A stretch of 64,000 nucleotides of DNA from Chrysoperla carnea (GCF_905475395.1 NC_058340.1:56584181-56648180), one strand, 5' to 3'; positions 1 through 11,943 are shown, counted from the first letter of the stretch. A program made the numbers and translations. The notes: generated from the letters alone by a model not told the origin.

Positions 1-3000
1 TTTCCAACTGTTTTTTTTTACGTAATTCTATGTCAAAGTACAATTTTCTTTGTTTTCATTTTTAGAAAAGAGTAAATTTGATTACTCAGCTGTGCTTGCT
101 GCTCTACAGTAATTGCTGTTTAATCAGGAACTTCCACAGTACCTAAAAAATTTTTACTTAATTACTAGTCACAAATAAACAGATAACCCCTTTTTATTTT
201 ATCTTACGAAAATTTGAAATTTTAATTTTCTTGAATTTCGATAATTTATTATTTAATTATTAAATCTAATGAACAACAGTCTTAAAAATTTTTAATTATG
301 TGGTTAAAATTTTCAGAATTTTCGTCGATATTCGCAAACATTAACCAAACATGATTATACAAATCAAACACTATTTACTTTTATAGGTAGAAAACAATTT
401 ATAAAATAACTATAAATTGTTTTCTTAAATAAGAATAATTTTTTGTTTTTAATATGTACAGCATCAATTTTCCTAAAGAAAAATTACGTGTACCCTCATC
501 AAACATGCGGAAATGCCGGTTAAGTAATTTCCTAATAGTTGATGTTTTTATAACAAAATTGATTTTTTCATATACTAATGGAAGTTGGTATGATGTATTA
601 TACTAACTATTTTTCCCGTAAAAAAAGTATATTAATTAATGAAAATAATGAGAGGGGTGTGGGGTATAAAGAGGGATTTTGCAATAAAAAAAATATTATA
701 TGAAAAATATACAAAAAATAAAGCCATAATAGCCGTGAATTGATGGCTGGTATTTGGTCGGCGGGATATAAGCCGCTCATCTCAAGTCACTCTGGTGTGT
801 GTATATGTACTCCCACCCCCCATTAAAAAATAATATCAAAGCGTTATATACTCAAAGGTTCACTTAACCATCTGCTAATAAATAGTATTTAAATAAATTA
901 AAATGCATAAAATATAAGAAAACTTACTTTTATTAAACAGCAATCAGTTAAAAATACAAATTTATATCGTTGATTCACTAGATAACATCTTCCATAGTAA
1001 ATATGGCTTCGTTATAGAACTTGAATGCGTCCTTTGACAAATATTAACAACACATTTATGTCTGTCACACAATCACAATATCGATAAAAACATAATAAAA
1101 TGTTGTAAAACACAATTATTGTTAATATTTAAGTAATTTTTACACAAATTCAATAGTTATATACAATGTTTAACACTATTTTAATGACAATGTCTACCTT
1201 TACACTTGTACGGCCGCCATTTTATTACAATATTCTATCATACAACAATAAAAGACATGAAGCGCCATCTATCGATTTATGGTGACGTCATATACAATTA
1301 TTAAATACAATAGGAAAACGAAGTGAAAACGGGTGGTAGGATAAAATAAATCGTTGTTTGAAACGATGATCGTTCGCTACATATAACACCACTTTATATT
1401 ATATTATATTATATTATTATTATACCATCCATATACATATACCTACCAATACCGTACGTTGAATACATTCTATTCACTAACATACTACATACGTATATAC
1501 ATACTATGTATACAAAACTATTTTATTTCTCATTTTTATTAATTCTAAAAATTATTATTATTATGATTATTATATTCTATTCAAAAACAGGGCGTCGTTT
1601 TGTTATTGTTTAATAAAACCACGCATGGAAATAATCATTATTTTACTTATCCAGGGATTAATACTATATTATTGTTAATTAAAATAAATGATACATATAT
1701 TTTTTTTATTAATTAAATACATATATTCGATCAACTCCATCGTATAAAATATCGACTAACTACTTCGAATCCTCTTTGCTTTCTAGGTTTTATGAAATTG
1801 TTTATAATAATTTCGATAAACTAGAAAATGACGTATTCTCTCTCGAAGTATGTAAATTGTAAAAAATCTAAATATGTACTTTTTTAATATAATTTTTCCT
1901 GTTTGAATATCATTGGATTTTTCCTAGATAATATTACAAAAAAAATTACATTCGTAGAAAAACCTAAATAAAAAAAATTAGTTAGTAAAATGTATTGGTA
2001 ATTAATTTAAACGTTACTTTCAAGGACAATGTTGAGGGTCTATGCACCTACGTGCTCAAGACCCGATTGTGGCACCCCTCTTAATGTTTATTAATACTAA
2101 TCCTTTCATTCAATATTTATTCCCAATCCCAATACTTTTTATGAGGATTATAATGGAACAATGGTAGCTTGTTCACAAAATTTTATTTATAATACAGGAA
2201 TACCTTTAATATTAAATTAATACAAATATTTTATTGTAAATATTTTCTCTTTAAAGAATGATTTCTTTAAAATAAATTTAAAAAATTAAAATCAGTTAAT
2301 TTTTAAATATAATATGACATGTTATGATTTAAAATAAGAATCCTACAAACCTATTGGCATTTACTTATTGCTTTTTTAAAAATAATTTAAGTACCTAATT
2401 CTTAAATTTATCAAAATAAAAATAAATTTTTAGATGAATCTATATTTTCTTTAAATTGTATTATGGGCAGTAAAAATGACAATCAAAATAAAATTCAGAA
2501 AGTAGCATAAATAAATTTATTTTCTTCAAGAAATTATAAAAAATGAATTTTATTTCAGATTTAAATTGGTGGATAAGTGTCAAAAGAATTGGATAGGAGT
2601 TTTCCTTTTTTAATTAAATTTCTAGCTGTTTACCATATTCGTTTAGATTTTTAACTCAAGATCGTATTATGATAAATTTTCTATTAAATTAAAACATGAA
2701 AATCGTGTCTTTACTTACCTTTTTATTGGCTTAAAAAATTTGTTTCAAGTGAAATTAAAATCCAAAAGAGCTTAGAGAAATATCAGGAAATAATCAATAT
2801 GAAAACAATAAATTGCGGATAAATATAACTGATATTTAATTTTTGAATTGTAAATAGATTTCAAAGTACTAAGTGAAATAATTAACTGGAATTTAAAAAC
2901 TCTAAGGTCTGCTAAGAACTTTAAAATCAGGATTTTGAATTAAGTTATTTCATAAGGGATATAAAGTTTAGATTTTTTATTTCAAACGGAATGTTTTTTG

Positions 3001-4019
3001 ATTTAATAAAGTCAGAATATTTTGTTATTTATTTTTCTATTTTCATTTCTTAACAGAAAGAAAATGTAAGGAATTTTTTGACTAACTTAGTTAAAACGGG
3101 TTACAGATTTACTATCGACTACATTTTAATCATACAATTTATGATAGATAATATTAGTTTCACAAAAAATATGTTGTAATTATCGATGTTAAAAGTTACG
3201 ATTCTTTATTTTCAGTAGTAAATTGAATAAATTGTATAGAGATAACGCTTGACACTTAGTTTGAGCGTCAAATTAGGTCACGTGGTCACAAAAGCCGTGT
3301 TGGAATTGTCCATGTTAAAAGTCGTGAAACTTCATTTTCAGTAGTAAATTGTATAAATTGTATAAGCATGAAAATATATGCTAACGCTTGACGCTGAGTT
3401 TGAGCGTCAAATTAGGTCACGTAGTCAATTTAGACCGCGCTGCCTTCTAAAAGCTAAACATGCCAAGTTTTCTTTTTATTAATAAATATTCAACAATTTT
3501 AATTTAAAATAATGGAACTCACTCAAGTTTAACATTACCATACCTGTTTATTTTATTATTTATTATTTTACCTGTTTATTATTATTTATCATTACCATCG
3601 GTTTAATTAAAAATAAAGCTAGGTAATTAATTACTTTTAGTATTTATATCTCGAGATATCAACTTTTGATATTAATAAACTTTTTTGTCGCTCAAAACCA
3701 GCGTCAAGCTCCATCATAAGCTTACATTTTAACTTAATTAATTGAGGTAAAACTAATGAGTTGCGAAGATAAGATAAACTGAAACTGAAGCTTATCTTGT
3801 GTTAAGACGAGTACGAATGTAATATTAATATACGATCCAATAGGCGAGTGTAGTGGTTTACACGATATAAATTTAATTATAGTAAAGTAAAAAAATTTTA
3901 CAAAGCTTTTATTAAATTTTTTTCTCCGATCGGAAAATTTAAGGATTATTATAAAATTAAAAACATCATTATCAACAAAAATCTGCACAGTAATTTTATT
4001 ATTATTAAAGTTTAGTTCT
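1..4019. other. Gene-free flank, AT-rich
   Basis: I see no convincing coding sequence here. There is a short ATATT/TATTA microsatellite near 1390-1425 and a tandem duplication at 3173-3428, listed separately. A minus-strand open frame at 3734-3988 looks like chance: it has low-complexity composition and no recognisable motif. The 3' end of the AspRS transcript lies at the right edge, with an AATAAA signal on the minus strand at 4000-3995, just past the stop codon. Confidence 0.6.
3173..3428. repeat. Imperfect tandem duplication with palindromic core
   Basis: Two diverged units (about 3173-3292 and 3299-3428) share the order: GTTAAAAGT, then TTTTCAGTAGTAAATTG, then AACGCTTGAC, then TTTGAGCGTCAAATTAGG, then TCACGT. 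Each unit holds a short inverted repeat (TTGACGCT against AGCGTCAA in the second, slightly degraded in the first). The first ends in the E-box palindrome CACGTG, and the second has CACGTA there. No gene is near on this side except the AspRS 3' end. It may be a decayed mobile-element fragment or a duplicated non-coding segment; the sequence does not decide. Confidence 0.6.
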
Positions 4020-7000
4020 TTAAGGTGTTACACGTTTGGGATCACGTGGGAACATACTTGTTTTACGAATGTTATCCAATCCCAAATACAACATAACAAC
4101 ACGCTCCATTCCAATTCCACCACCAGCATGAGGTGGACATCCATAACGAAAAGCGTCAATATATCCGGCTATTTTGGTTGTATCTGAAAAAAATAAGAAT
4201 TAACTATATTAGTTATACACTAAAAAATAAATGGACTATGTTTCTAGTAAATAAATAAAAATGTAAATGTAATCAGATAAATCTTAAAGACAGATCTATT
4301 AAGTACTGAAAGTTGATCGATTTGTTTTATAGCTCGGTATAAGCGCCCGTGTATAAGGACGATTTCATGTCCTAATTATAAATTTTCTTGGCGTATGGTT
4401 TACAAGATTGTAAACAAACATTTCCATTTAATATTATGTATCTATGGGTTTTGCAAACTGTAGTTCTTTTTCCTATCGCTAGATAGAGTCTTTCTTAGTA
4501 TTAAAACCCAATAACATGTCAGAATTTTTATCTTCTTCAAAATGAGACTACATATCCATAGATCAAAATTATTCTGTTTAAGTTCTTGATACAAAAAATC
4601 ATCTCAAATTGTATCAAAACTCAAAATAAAATTTTAATTTCTGAAATATTCTTTTACATTACATACTAAACTTAAAATTTACTCACCTACGCCATGATGC
4701 TTAGCCCGTTTGATTAAGAATTCTGGATCGTGTATTCGTTGTGCGCCAGAGAGGATTTCTTCGCCTCTCATAAACATGTCATATGAGTTACTGTATTTTT
4801 CATTAGCTGGATCGGGCATGGTGTAAAACGGTCTTACAGCTAATGGATATTTATCTAATATATAAAAGTCTGTATCGTACTGGAAAATAAATTCGTTAAT
4901 TAGATATGAATAACCCTACTATCTAGTAAAAAATAATCCATTACGCACTTTAGCTTTGACAATACGCCCAAGTAATTTTTCACTTGGTGTGCTTAAATCA
5001 TCTTCATCACCCATTTCAACACCAGCTTCTCTTAGCATGGCAACTGCATCAGGAAATTGTAACACGAGTGGTGGTTCAACGAAAGTAAATTGATCAACAT
5101 TAAATTGTTGTTTTATAATTTCAACTTCATTTGAATAACTAAAACAATAAATATTTGTCATTTATCATGATGCAGTTATGTAATATTCAGACTGTACAAA
5201 ATTATGTTCTGATAGCTTACTTTTGATAAAATTACTTTTTAAAAATCAAAACATAAAAACTTCATATTGCCACAACATTCGCAAACCGTTAGGAATTGGG
5301 TCGAATTCCGTTAAGTTTTCGAAAAATATATCTATCTCTGACAATATTGTTAGAGAGAAATCAAATTGTTCCAAAAAAAAAAATGTGCAGGGGGGGGGGT
5401 CTTTATTCGATACATTTTTGCTACTTGATTATTAGGATTTAATTAACACTCTTTTTTTTAATTATATATATTTAGAAATAGTAAAATATTTACCTATCAC
5501 GTAGTCCTTTGAATAATTCAGTTAAAACATTACCAATAGTAAGCATTACTTCGTGATAATGATACTTGAAAGCCATTTCTAAGTCAAGGCCTACAAATTC
5601 AGTTAAATGACGATGTGTGTTTGAATCTTCTGCTCTAAAAACAGCTCCTACAGTAAACACTTTATCCATATCTGCCGCAATAGCCATCTGCTTATATAAC
5701 TGTGGACTTTGTGCCAAATAAGCGTTACCTGGATGTGTAAAATAATTATTTATCATAAAAATTAATAACTAAAAGCTGAATTCCAGAATTAACGCAAGAA
5801 GTATTTTAATAAAAACATAGAGGTTTTTGATTAAAAGTTATAAATTTGTAATTGATTTATAAAGTATACAGTACAGAGTTATGTATGAAAAATAGCATAT
5901 CTTAAAATGTATAGTATACTAGCTGCCCGACCGCGCGCTGTTGTGGCTGTAAGACTACCGCACTATAGCCTTTACTTCCCCTATCCTCACTTATCTTCCC
6001 TTTTTTCCTAAATTAATGGATCTTAATTGTTTAGTGCAGAAGTTTAATTTAAAAAAAAAAAATAGCTCATGGTATTTGCTGAGGCGAGCATTCTATAGGC
6101 AAAGGAATTTTTAAATTCACGTAAGTAGGAGATTAAAAAATGACTTATTTTCATACAAAATGTCATACTCCTGTCCTCATCCCCTTAGTCGGATAGGGAG
6201 GTCGACCACATTACAAATAGTTACGGAATTTGGTCAAAATCGGTTCAGTAGTTTCGGAGTTTATCCCCGAACTTGTGACACGAAATTTATATTAATAGAT
6301 ATATAAGATAGAATAAAAATCTAGGGTAAGTCTTTGTTGAAAATTCGTGAATACAGATCCAAATTTCCTTTCACAAGGCTTGAATGGTTGCACGCTTGTT
6401 AACAAAAGCTTCAATTATGGTCTAGCCTTTCTGGATTTTTTGAAACTTATCACATTTGATGACTGCCAAACCTCCGTTATTTTCAAAACCTTGCTCAAAA
6501 ATAAAAACGCGTAGGTTTTTCGGATAGTCCTTCATTATTAAAAATCCTAAACTATCAATTATCACGCTGTCTTTATTTTTTTACCGCGCAAAAGGTATAA
6601 ATTGTAAATTTTGCGTTAATTTCGGTACACTCTTTAAAATACTAAATCTGTAAATAAACGTACCTTTAAAATAACTAACGGTAAATACATTTGCTCCACC
6701 TTCACTCGCAGCTGGGATAATTTTTGGAGTATGAATTTCAACAAAACCACGATTCGTTAAAAGATCACGGAATAATTTGCATACTCCTGCTTCTAAACGA
6801 AATATTGCCTGGTTTGCTGGTGTTCGTAAATCCAATACTCGATTATCTAATCGAGTATCTTGATTAACCCGAATTGATAAGCCCTAAAATTTTTTATTTA
6901 TTCTTTAGTAAGTGCAATAATTCATGCTTCAATATACAAATTTTTTCGAATCGAAAATTAGATCTTATCTCTGTTTAAACTAATAAAAAACTGAAACGAA

Positions 7001-9735
7001 GGACAAGCTGTTAAAAAAGGTTTTTATTGATCATATTTATAACCGTTCAAAAACTCGTTCAAATTCAAAATAAATAAAATATACTCCTGTTCGAAAAAAC
7101 TCGCCAGCGTACAAAACAATGGTTTATAAAAATTCGATTTCGAAAGTGTGTGTAGCAAATTTAAAAACCAATAAAATGACAATTAATTTTGAAAAAGGCA
7201 GACAATACGCTCAAATAATTCTGATCGTCGTAATTTTAGGATCAAAATTACTCTAATACCTAATTTTCATGAATATTGAAACAATTACTACACATCTAAG
7301 GAGCAAAAGTAAAGAAATTCTCATATCTCATGTTCATTGTCGTGGTAAACATGAAATCTGAGATATTCTTTATTTACTACCCGTGGTGTATATACTATTT
7401 TTCTGCACGACGGAGGCGGAAAGCGATAAATTCGTTTAGCACAGCGAGGCGAAAGTTGACACTTTCCGCTCGGAGAGGAGAAAAATTTGTTAATGTTCTT
7501 TTACATTTTTTCAAGGGGTAACCTTTAATAAAATCGTACAAGTTCGATCAAATATTTGTTTCTAAAATCTTGAGTATAAATATTATCGAAGATAATAGAT
7601 GAGAACTCTAGGATATATCAAAATAATTTTCAATTTTTGCCCCAATTTCCTTGATCAGTTTTTTTTTTTTTTTTTTTTTTTTCTACAATTTATACTGATA
7701 AATTGTAGACACACGAAAGTATCATTGTGCAGTCCGCCACCAAATTAGCAAAGAGTAACATTCATAATAAGAGTAATCACTAGCTAATTCCTACTGATGA
7801 TGACTACTTGGTAGTCGAAAATACGTATTTTAAAAATACAAAACTGATCTAGGAAATTGGGGCAAAAATCGAAAATTATTTTAAAATCTTGAGGAAAACT
7901 TTGTTATAAACTAATTTAAACATAGCGTAATCGATGCCACTGACTAAAATCCATTCTGAATTATAATTTTCTAAATAAAAGATTAATAGGACTCAAATTG
8001 AAAACCGAATGAATTGTCAAAGTCATATCTTCAATAAGTACAGAGAATAAGTTTTCGATTTTCAAAAATTATTGAAACAAATATATAACGATCCAAGAAA
8101 TTATTAATAATTAAATATTCAAACTAGCACTAACTTCATCTCCAACATTTTCTGGACGTGCAGCATCTTCTATTTGAAGTGGTAAAACCGGCTCAGCCGA
8201 TGAAACAACATATAATTGTGAGCATAAAACTTCAACATTCTTTTGTGAACAAGCTTCGATGATTTGTGCAGTTGGTACTACAATACCTTCCACATCAATT
8301 ATACTTTCTTTCGTGATATTACTTGCAAATTTAACCATTTGTTTTGAAATAATCTCATCTACAGCTAACATTAATTGCACAGAATACTCTCTCTGTCTTA
8401 AAACTATAAAACACTGTTTCCCTCTAGCTCTTGATGTATGAAGACGGGCTCTTATCCAAACAGTTGGACCTTTAGCCTCTGAATCAGGATTGTTGGTTTT
8501 CCAACTATTAACTAATTCTTGTGTTAATGAAGATACATCGACAAATTTTCTTTCTTCTAATTTTTCGGCGGATTTAATTAGTGGTAAATTACCATATCGA
8601 CCAGCTGAATGATCCTCTAATAAAAAATAAATTTATATATTTAAGAACTTAAGTTTACGATAAGGATATTCGTATCCAGTGTACTCCAGATTGAATCAGA
8701 TGGGCTTGGGACTAATTTTAATGAGTGAAGCTAATCGTACACAAGCAGGTCTCTAGCGTGAATAGAATATTTCCGTTTTCTTTAGGTCATAGAGTCCCAT
8801 TTTTGAACGCAAGGGATAAAAACTTCAGAACCTAGTCAAATCCTATACAGTCGACAAACTCAACCATACAAACTCGTAATGATAATAACCAGCTTTTCAG
8901 AAAATTTACCTTTAAACAAGTGAAAACAAACAATTGACTGAGTTAATTGTTAAAATACCATGTATAGACAGTTTTGATGACGCAATCGTTTGTTTTTTGA
9001 CGTCACGTAAATAAAGAAAGATTTCTACTCTTAAATAACCACACACACATAACTGATATTCCCATATTTAATACATACTGCATAATTTTCACCTAATTAG
9101 CGCCCTCCTGAGTAAACAGTGATGTTTACAAGAAAATGTTTCAAACAAAAGTTGTTTATTTTTTTTATAAGGAACCCAAGATCTAATTGACCTATGTTGC
9201 TCATTTACGAACTCGACCTCACTTTTTACGTCTTAAGCACACTATAAAAATTTCAGCTTGATATCTCTTTTCGTTTTTGAGTAATCGTGATGACAGACGG
9301 ACAGACGACAGACAGACAGATAGACATACGGAAATGGACTAATTAGGTGATTCTATGAACACCTAAACCAAAATTTTTTTCGTAGCATCAATATTTTTAA
9401 GCGTTACAAACTTGGGACTAAACTTAATATACCATGTATATTTCATATACATGGTATAAAAACTTCTGAAACGAGTAAAATCCTCTATACAGTAGACAAA
9501 CTCAACCCAACAAACTCGTAATGATAAGAACCAGCTTTTCAGAAAATTTATCTTAAAAAAGTATTTACGCTAGAGACAGAATACGATACGACCATTAGAA
9601 TACAGGTTTACCTGTTGTAATTTCGTTGGTTTCGGCAGTTTTAGCACTTCTTTCAGCTTTTCGTTCTGCTTTTTGATTTGCTTTTGCTGCCTTTTTTGCA
9701 GCTTTTTTTGAAACTTCAACTACTTCATCACCCAT
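4020..9735 (-). CDS. AspRS: Cytosolic aspartyl-tRNA synthetase
   Basis: This enzyme charges tRNA-Asp with aspartate in the cytosol. I read seven coding exons on the minus strand: 9735-9612, 8616-8135, 6883-6664, 5728-5494, 5138-4949, 4879-4687 and 4183-4020. They sum to 1608 nt, or 535 aa, and all phases close. The N-terminus is a Lys/Ala-rich helix ([18 protein letters not shown]), as in animal cytosolic AspRS. An OB-fold anticodon-binding domain lies at about residues 85-180. The class II catalytic core follows: motif 1 near 247-260, motif 2 at about 305-320 ([15 protein letters not shown]), and motif 3 at about 501-515 ([12 protein letters not shown], Arg509). Residues such as [16 protein letters not shown] and the C-terminus [11 protein letters not shown] match the family closely. 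The exon 2 donor is GTTAGT; reading through it would end after a few codons. WDR4 starts 527 bp away in the opposite direction. Length fits the family (about 500-530 aa). Confidence 0.96.
5912..6310. mobile_element. RTE/SINE-like interspersed repeat in AspRS intron 3
   Basis: The segment opens with ACTAGCTGCCCGACCGCGCG. It has a degraded middle with CTCATCCCCTTAGTCGGATA, then the phrase AAAATCGGTTCAGTAGTTTC followed by GGAGTTTATCC, and finishes in an AT-rich tail with ATATTAATAGATATATAAG. From memory, this head, the 'CGGTCCAGTAGTTT' phrase and the TATAGATA-like tail are typical of RTE-class LINE ends and their short relatives in insects. No coding frame remains. The class is inferred from the motifs only. 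Confidence 0.45.
7575..7881 (+). mobile_element. Small insertion with inverted arms, 12-bp target duplication and hammerhead-like core
   Basis: The segment is bracketed by the exact direct repeat TAAAATCTTGAG (7563-7574 and 7882-7893), as expected of a target-site duplication. Inside are long inverted arms: left about 7620-7663 and right about 7839-7880, sharing TTTTTGCCCCAATTTCC. Between them lie a run of about 24 T, a perfect 11-bp hairpin (7683-7708, CTACAATTTAT, 4-nt loop, ATAAATTGTAG) and the hammerhead-like motif listed next. It sits in AspRS intron 2, antisense to that gene. Long target duplications of this size are known for elements inserted by reverse transcription. Penelope-like elements and retrozymes carry hammerhead ribozymes, so such an origin is plausible but inferred. 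No coding frame is present. Confidence 0.6.
7787..7837 (+). ncRNA. Hammerhead-ribozyme-like motif
   Basis: The core CTGATGA is at 7794-7800. Stem II follows as GACTAC (7802-7807), loop TTG and GTAGTC (7811-7816), six perfect pairs. The second core box GAAA is at 7817-7820. A short stem III can form from AAT (7820-7822), loop ACGT and ATT (7827-7829), leaving T7830 as the nucleotide before the expected cleavage point. Stem I is weak: A7793-T7831 and T7792-A7832, a 2x2 internal loop, then TTA pairs at 7789-7787 with 7835-7837. The layout (stem I open, short stem III) is that of type I hammerheads in Penelope-like elements and retrozymes. Activity cannot be judged; stem I suggests decay. Confidence 0.5.
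8818..9556 (+). repeat. Family A repeat copy bracketed by about 95-bp direct repeats (AspRS intron 1)
   Basis: The central copy (about 8916-9457) begins ACAAGTGAAAACAAACAATT and ATACCATGTATAGACAG. It contains GTAAACAGTGATGTTTACA, ATGTTGCTCATTTACGAACT and a run of CAGA/CAGACAGA units. It ends in the palindrome ATACCATGTATA, TTTC, then ATATACATGGTAT. It is flanked by two diverged direct repeats of about 95 bp (8818-8915 and 9458-9556), sharing for example CTCGTAATGATAA and CCAGCTTTTCAGAAAATTTA. At least five other full or partial copies of family A lie in this window. No coding frame is present, so it is non-autonomous; the class is unknown. Confidence 0.75.
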
Positions 9736-10261
9736 TTTTTCTAAAAATTAATATAAATACTAAAGGTAACTAGGTATAATAAACTGAATAACTAGGTTAT
9801 AACATACTGAATAACTAGGTATAATAAAATATTAAAATTTTCTATTTCGGTTGCAACTCGATTGAAAGATTAATTTTAGATTACTCATATTATTGACAAA
9901 ATAATATTGACAAAGTTTAATTTCAATAAAAATTGCATCATATTACAGAATTACCTGAAGTTATTACAGTATTTATGTATTGTAAAAAAAAACAGCCGGT
10001 TAAAAACTGAAAGAAATTTTATCAAAGCACCCAGCTCACAAGCCCAAGAGCAAAGAGGTTATTAATTCGAGGTTATAATAAAACATCGAGTTCAAAAATG
10101 TCCACATGTTCGTGTAAAAATCATGTAATATTTGAAGTTTAATGAATCGAAATTTTTTTAGACTTATTGGTAAATAATATGTAATTTTTTTAAGATAATT
10201 TTTCTTAATATAAAAATAATTTTTTAGGTAATCGTTTTGGTAAAGTAAAAAAACTTCAACG
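9736..10261. promoter_or_regulatory. Shared divergent 5' region of AspRS and WDR4
   Basis: The start codons of AspRS (9735, minus) and WDR4 (10262, plus) face away from each other across 526 bp with no other gene between, so both 5' UTRs and promoters must lie here unless distant exons exist. The region is AT-rich. A short direct repeat of 'GAATAACTAGGTATAATAAA' type recurs at about 9765-9830. I see no clear TATA box or initiator. That it works as a bidirectional promoter is inferred from gene arrangement only. Confidence 0.5.
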
Positions 10262-11377
10262 ATGTTCCTGTCATCCGATGAAGAAGATTTAATAATTGGA
10301 AGTTCAACAAAATTACTTAAAATTAACGTAAATACTAAAAGTATTTCAAGTATAAATATAAGCGAAAATATCGATAAAATTGAAGTTAAAAATCCATTAC
10401 CTTTAAAAATCAATTGTTTGGATTTTAAAGATAAACATTTAGCTGTATGTACAAATACAAAAAATTTACTTTTATACGATCCCCAATTAAAATTATTAAA
10501 TAAATGGTTAACAAATCGTAGTCCTAGTCAGTTATGTTTTGTAAATACGATCGAAATTATTTTAGCTGATAAAACTGGTGATGTTTACGTTTATAAACGA
10601 AATGAACCAAAACCAATATTATTACTCGGCCATTTAAGTATGATTTTAGACGTTAAACTTTCATTATGTGGAAAATATGTATTAACCGGTGATCGTGATG
10701 AGAAAATTCGTGTATCTTGTTTTCCAAATGCATATAATATTAAAAGTTATTGTTTAGGACATGAGGAATTTGTTACAATAATAAAAGTATTAGATTCAAA
10801 AACAATTTTAACTGCGTCTGGTGATGGTACTATTCGATTTTGGAATTTTATCGATGGTGAAGAAATTTATCAAATCAATTGTAATAACCATATAACGGAT
10901 AAAAAAAAAATCGATTCGTTTTCATCGGAAATGCGTTTAGTTAATGTAAATACTAATTCGTTACCAATCACGAATATTTCGATACGTATAGTTAATGAAT
11001 GTGAAATGCATATTGCTGTAACTTTGCATGAATCAAATGATTTGTTAATTTTTAACGTTAAACGAAATGATTCAAACTTTCAAAGTAATAAATTACAGAC
11101 GTTAATAATTCCAAATACTAAAATGTTATACTTTTTTAAAGATAAATTGATTGTTTTTATCAATTGTAAAATTTCTATTTATTCATTTGATACAAAAACG
11201 AATTGTTACAATGAAATTCAAAGTAATTTAAGTAATTTAATTCAGGATAACATTGAATTCGAGAATAATTGCGATGACAAAGATGATAATATTACTTTAT
11301 TATTTAAAAAAAGCTTTGATAATTTACAAGATTATCAAGAACGAAAAAAATTACGAATTGATGATACTAACAGATAA
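10262..11377 (+). CDS. WDR4: tRNA (guanine-N7) methyltransferase non-catalytic subunit WDR4/Wuho
   Basis: The product is a WD40-repeat protein that partners METTL1/Trm8 to make m7G46 in tRNAs. It is a single exon of 371 aa. The diagnostic stretch at about residues 115-205 contains LLGHLSMILDVKLSLCGKYV, TGDRDEKIRVSCFPNAYNI, CLGHEEFVT and TASGDGTIRFWNF, matching the central WD blades of the Trm82/WDR4 family. Flanking blades are more diverged and Asn/Lys-rich. The C-terminus NLQDYQERKKLRID is also family-like. Length is close to the family norm (about 400 aa). I chose the first ATG of the open frame; an upstream non-coding or short coding exon cannot be excluded, as a TTTTTTAG-like acceptor lies just upstream. 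A poly(A) signal AATAAA is at 11427-11432. Confidence 0.9.
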   Translation: MFLSSDEEDLIIGSSTKLLKINVNTKSISSINISENIDKIEVKNPLPLKINCLDFKDKHLAVCTNTKNLLLYDPQLKLLNKWLTNRSPSQLCFVNTIEIILADKTGDVYVYKRNEPKPILLLGHLSMILDVKLSLCGKYVLTGDRDEKIRVSCFPNAYNIKSYCLGHEEFVTIIKVLDSKTILTASGDGTIRFWNFIDGEEIYQINCNNHITDKKKIDSFSSEMRLVNVNTNSLPITNISIRIVNECEMHIAVTLHESNDLLIFNVKRNDSNFQSNKLQTLIIPNTKMLYFFKDKLIVFINCKISIYSFDTKTNCYNEIQSNLSNLIQDNIEFENNCDDKDDNITLLFKKSFDNLQDYQERKKLRIDDTNR

Positions 11378-11943
11378 TAATTTTTAAGTTTTGTTAACTG
11401 TTATTAGAATTAAGGAAAAAGTTGAGAATAAATTTAATTTTTATACTTAAATATTCATATTTATTAAATGAAATACATGAATTTCCATACTTTTGTAAGA
11501 AAGATTTATTATCTCTGACAATTGTTAGCTAAATGTATATTTTGTAGGTTTCCCAAAAGAAAAGAAAGCATAATATGATAATTCAAAAGACACTTTCATT
11601 TCAATTACGGTTCTTTACTGTTTTGGACAGATAGGGTTATAAAAGCGGCTCTTCATTAATTTAATCGAGATTTTTCGCATGTTCTTAAGTTTAATTGTAT
11701 GCATATGCTTATAAAAGCGACAATAATTATCTAAAAGGCCAATAAAAATTCTTAATTGGTTCTTTCATCCTTGTAAAAGTCCTTGTGAATCCTAGTCCCA
11801 AGAGAAGCTCTTGAGCTTTTTACACGGTTTTGGCCATAATTATTTTCCAAAAAAATGACTGAAATCATGTTCCGAACATTCTTTAATTTTATGGTTATTT
11901 TAGCATTTCTAGATATGGTTCTAGACTATTTGTGTACTTACCA

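Noticed and set aside
7330-7521. 63-codon frame with Arg-rich stretches in AspRS intron 2
   Set aside because: It lies in an intron of the opposite-strand gene. The GC-rich piece (GACGGAGGCGGAAAGCGATA) is probably a mobile-element fragment; no family could be named.
9296-9335. CAGA-rich array resembling a CRISPR or regulatory repeat
   Set aside because: It is a simple CAGA microsatellite that recurs at the same place in other family A copies (for example 58570-58605).
10036-10413. 125-codon minus-strand frame upstream of and across the WDR4 start
   Set aside because: It overlaps the start of the well-supported WDR4 frame and its translation is hydrophobic, AT-driven sequence; it is the shadow of WDR4 and its 5' region.
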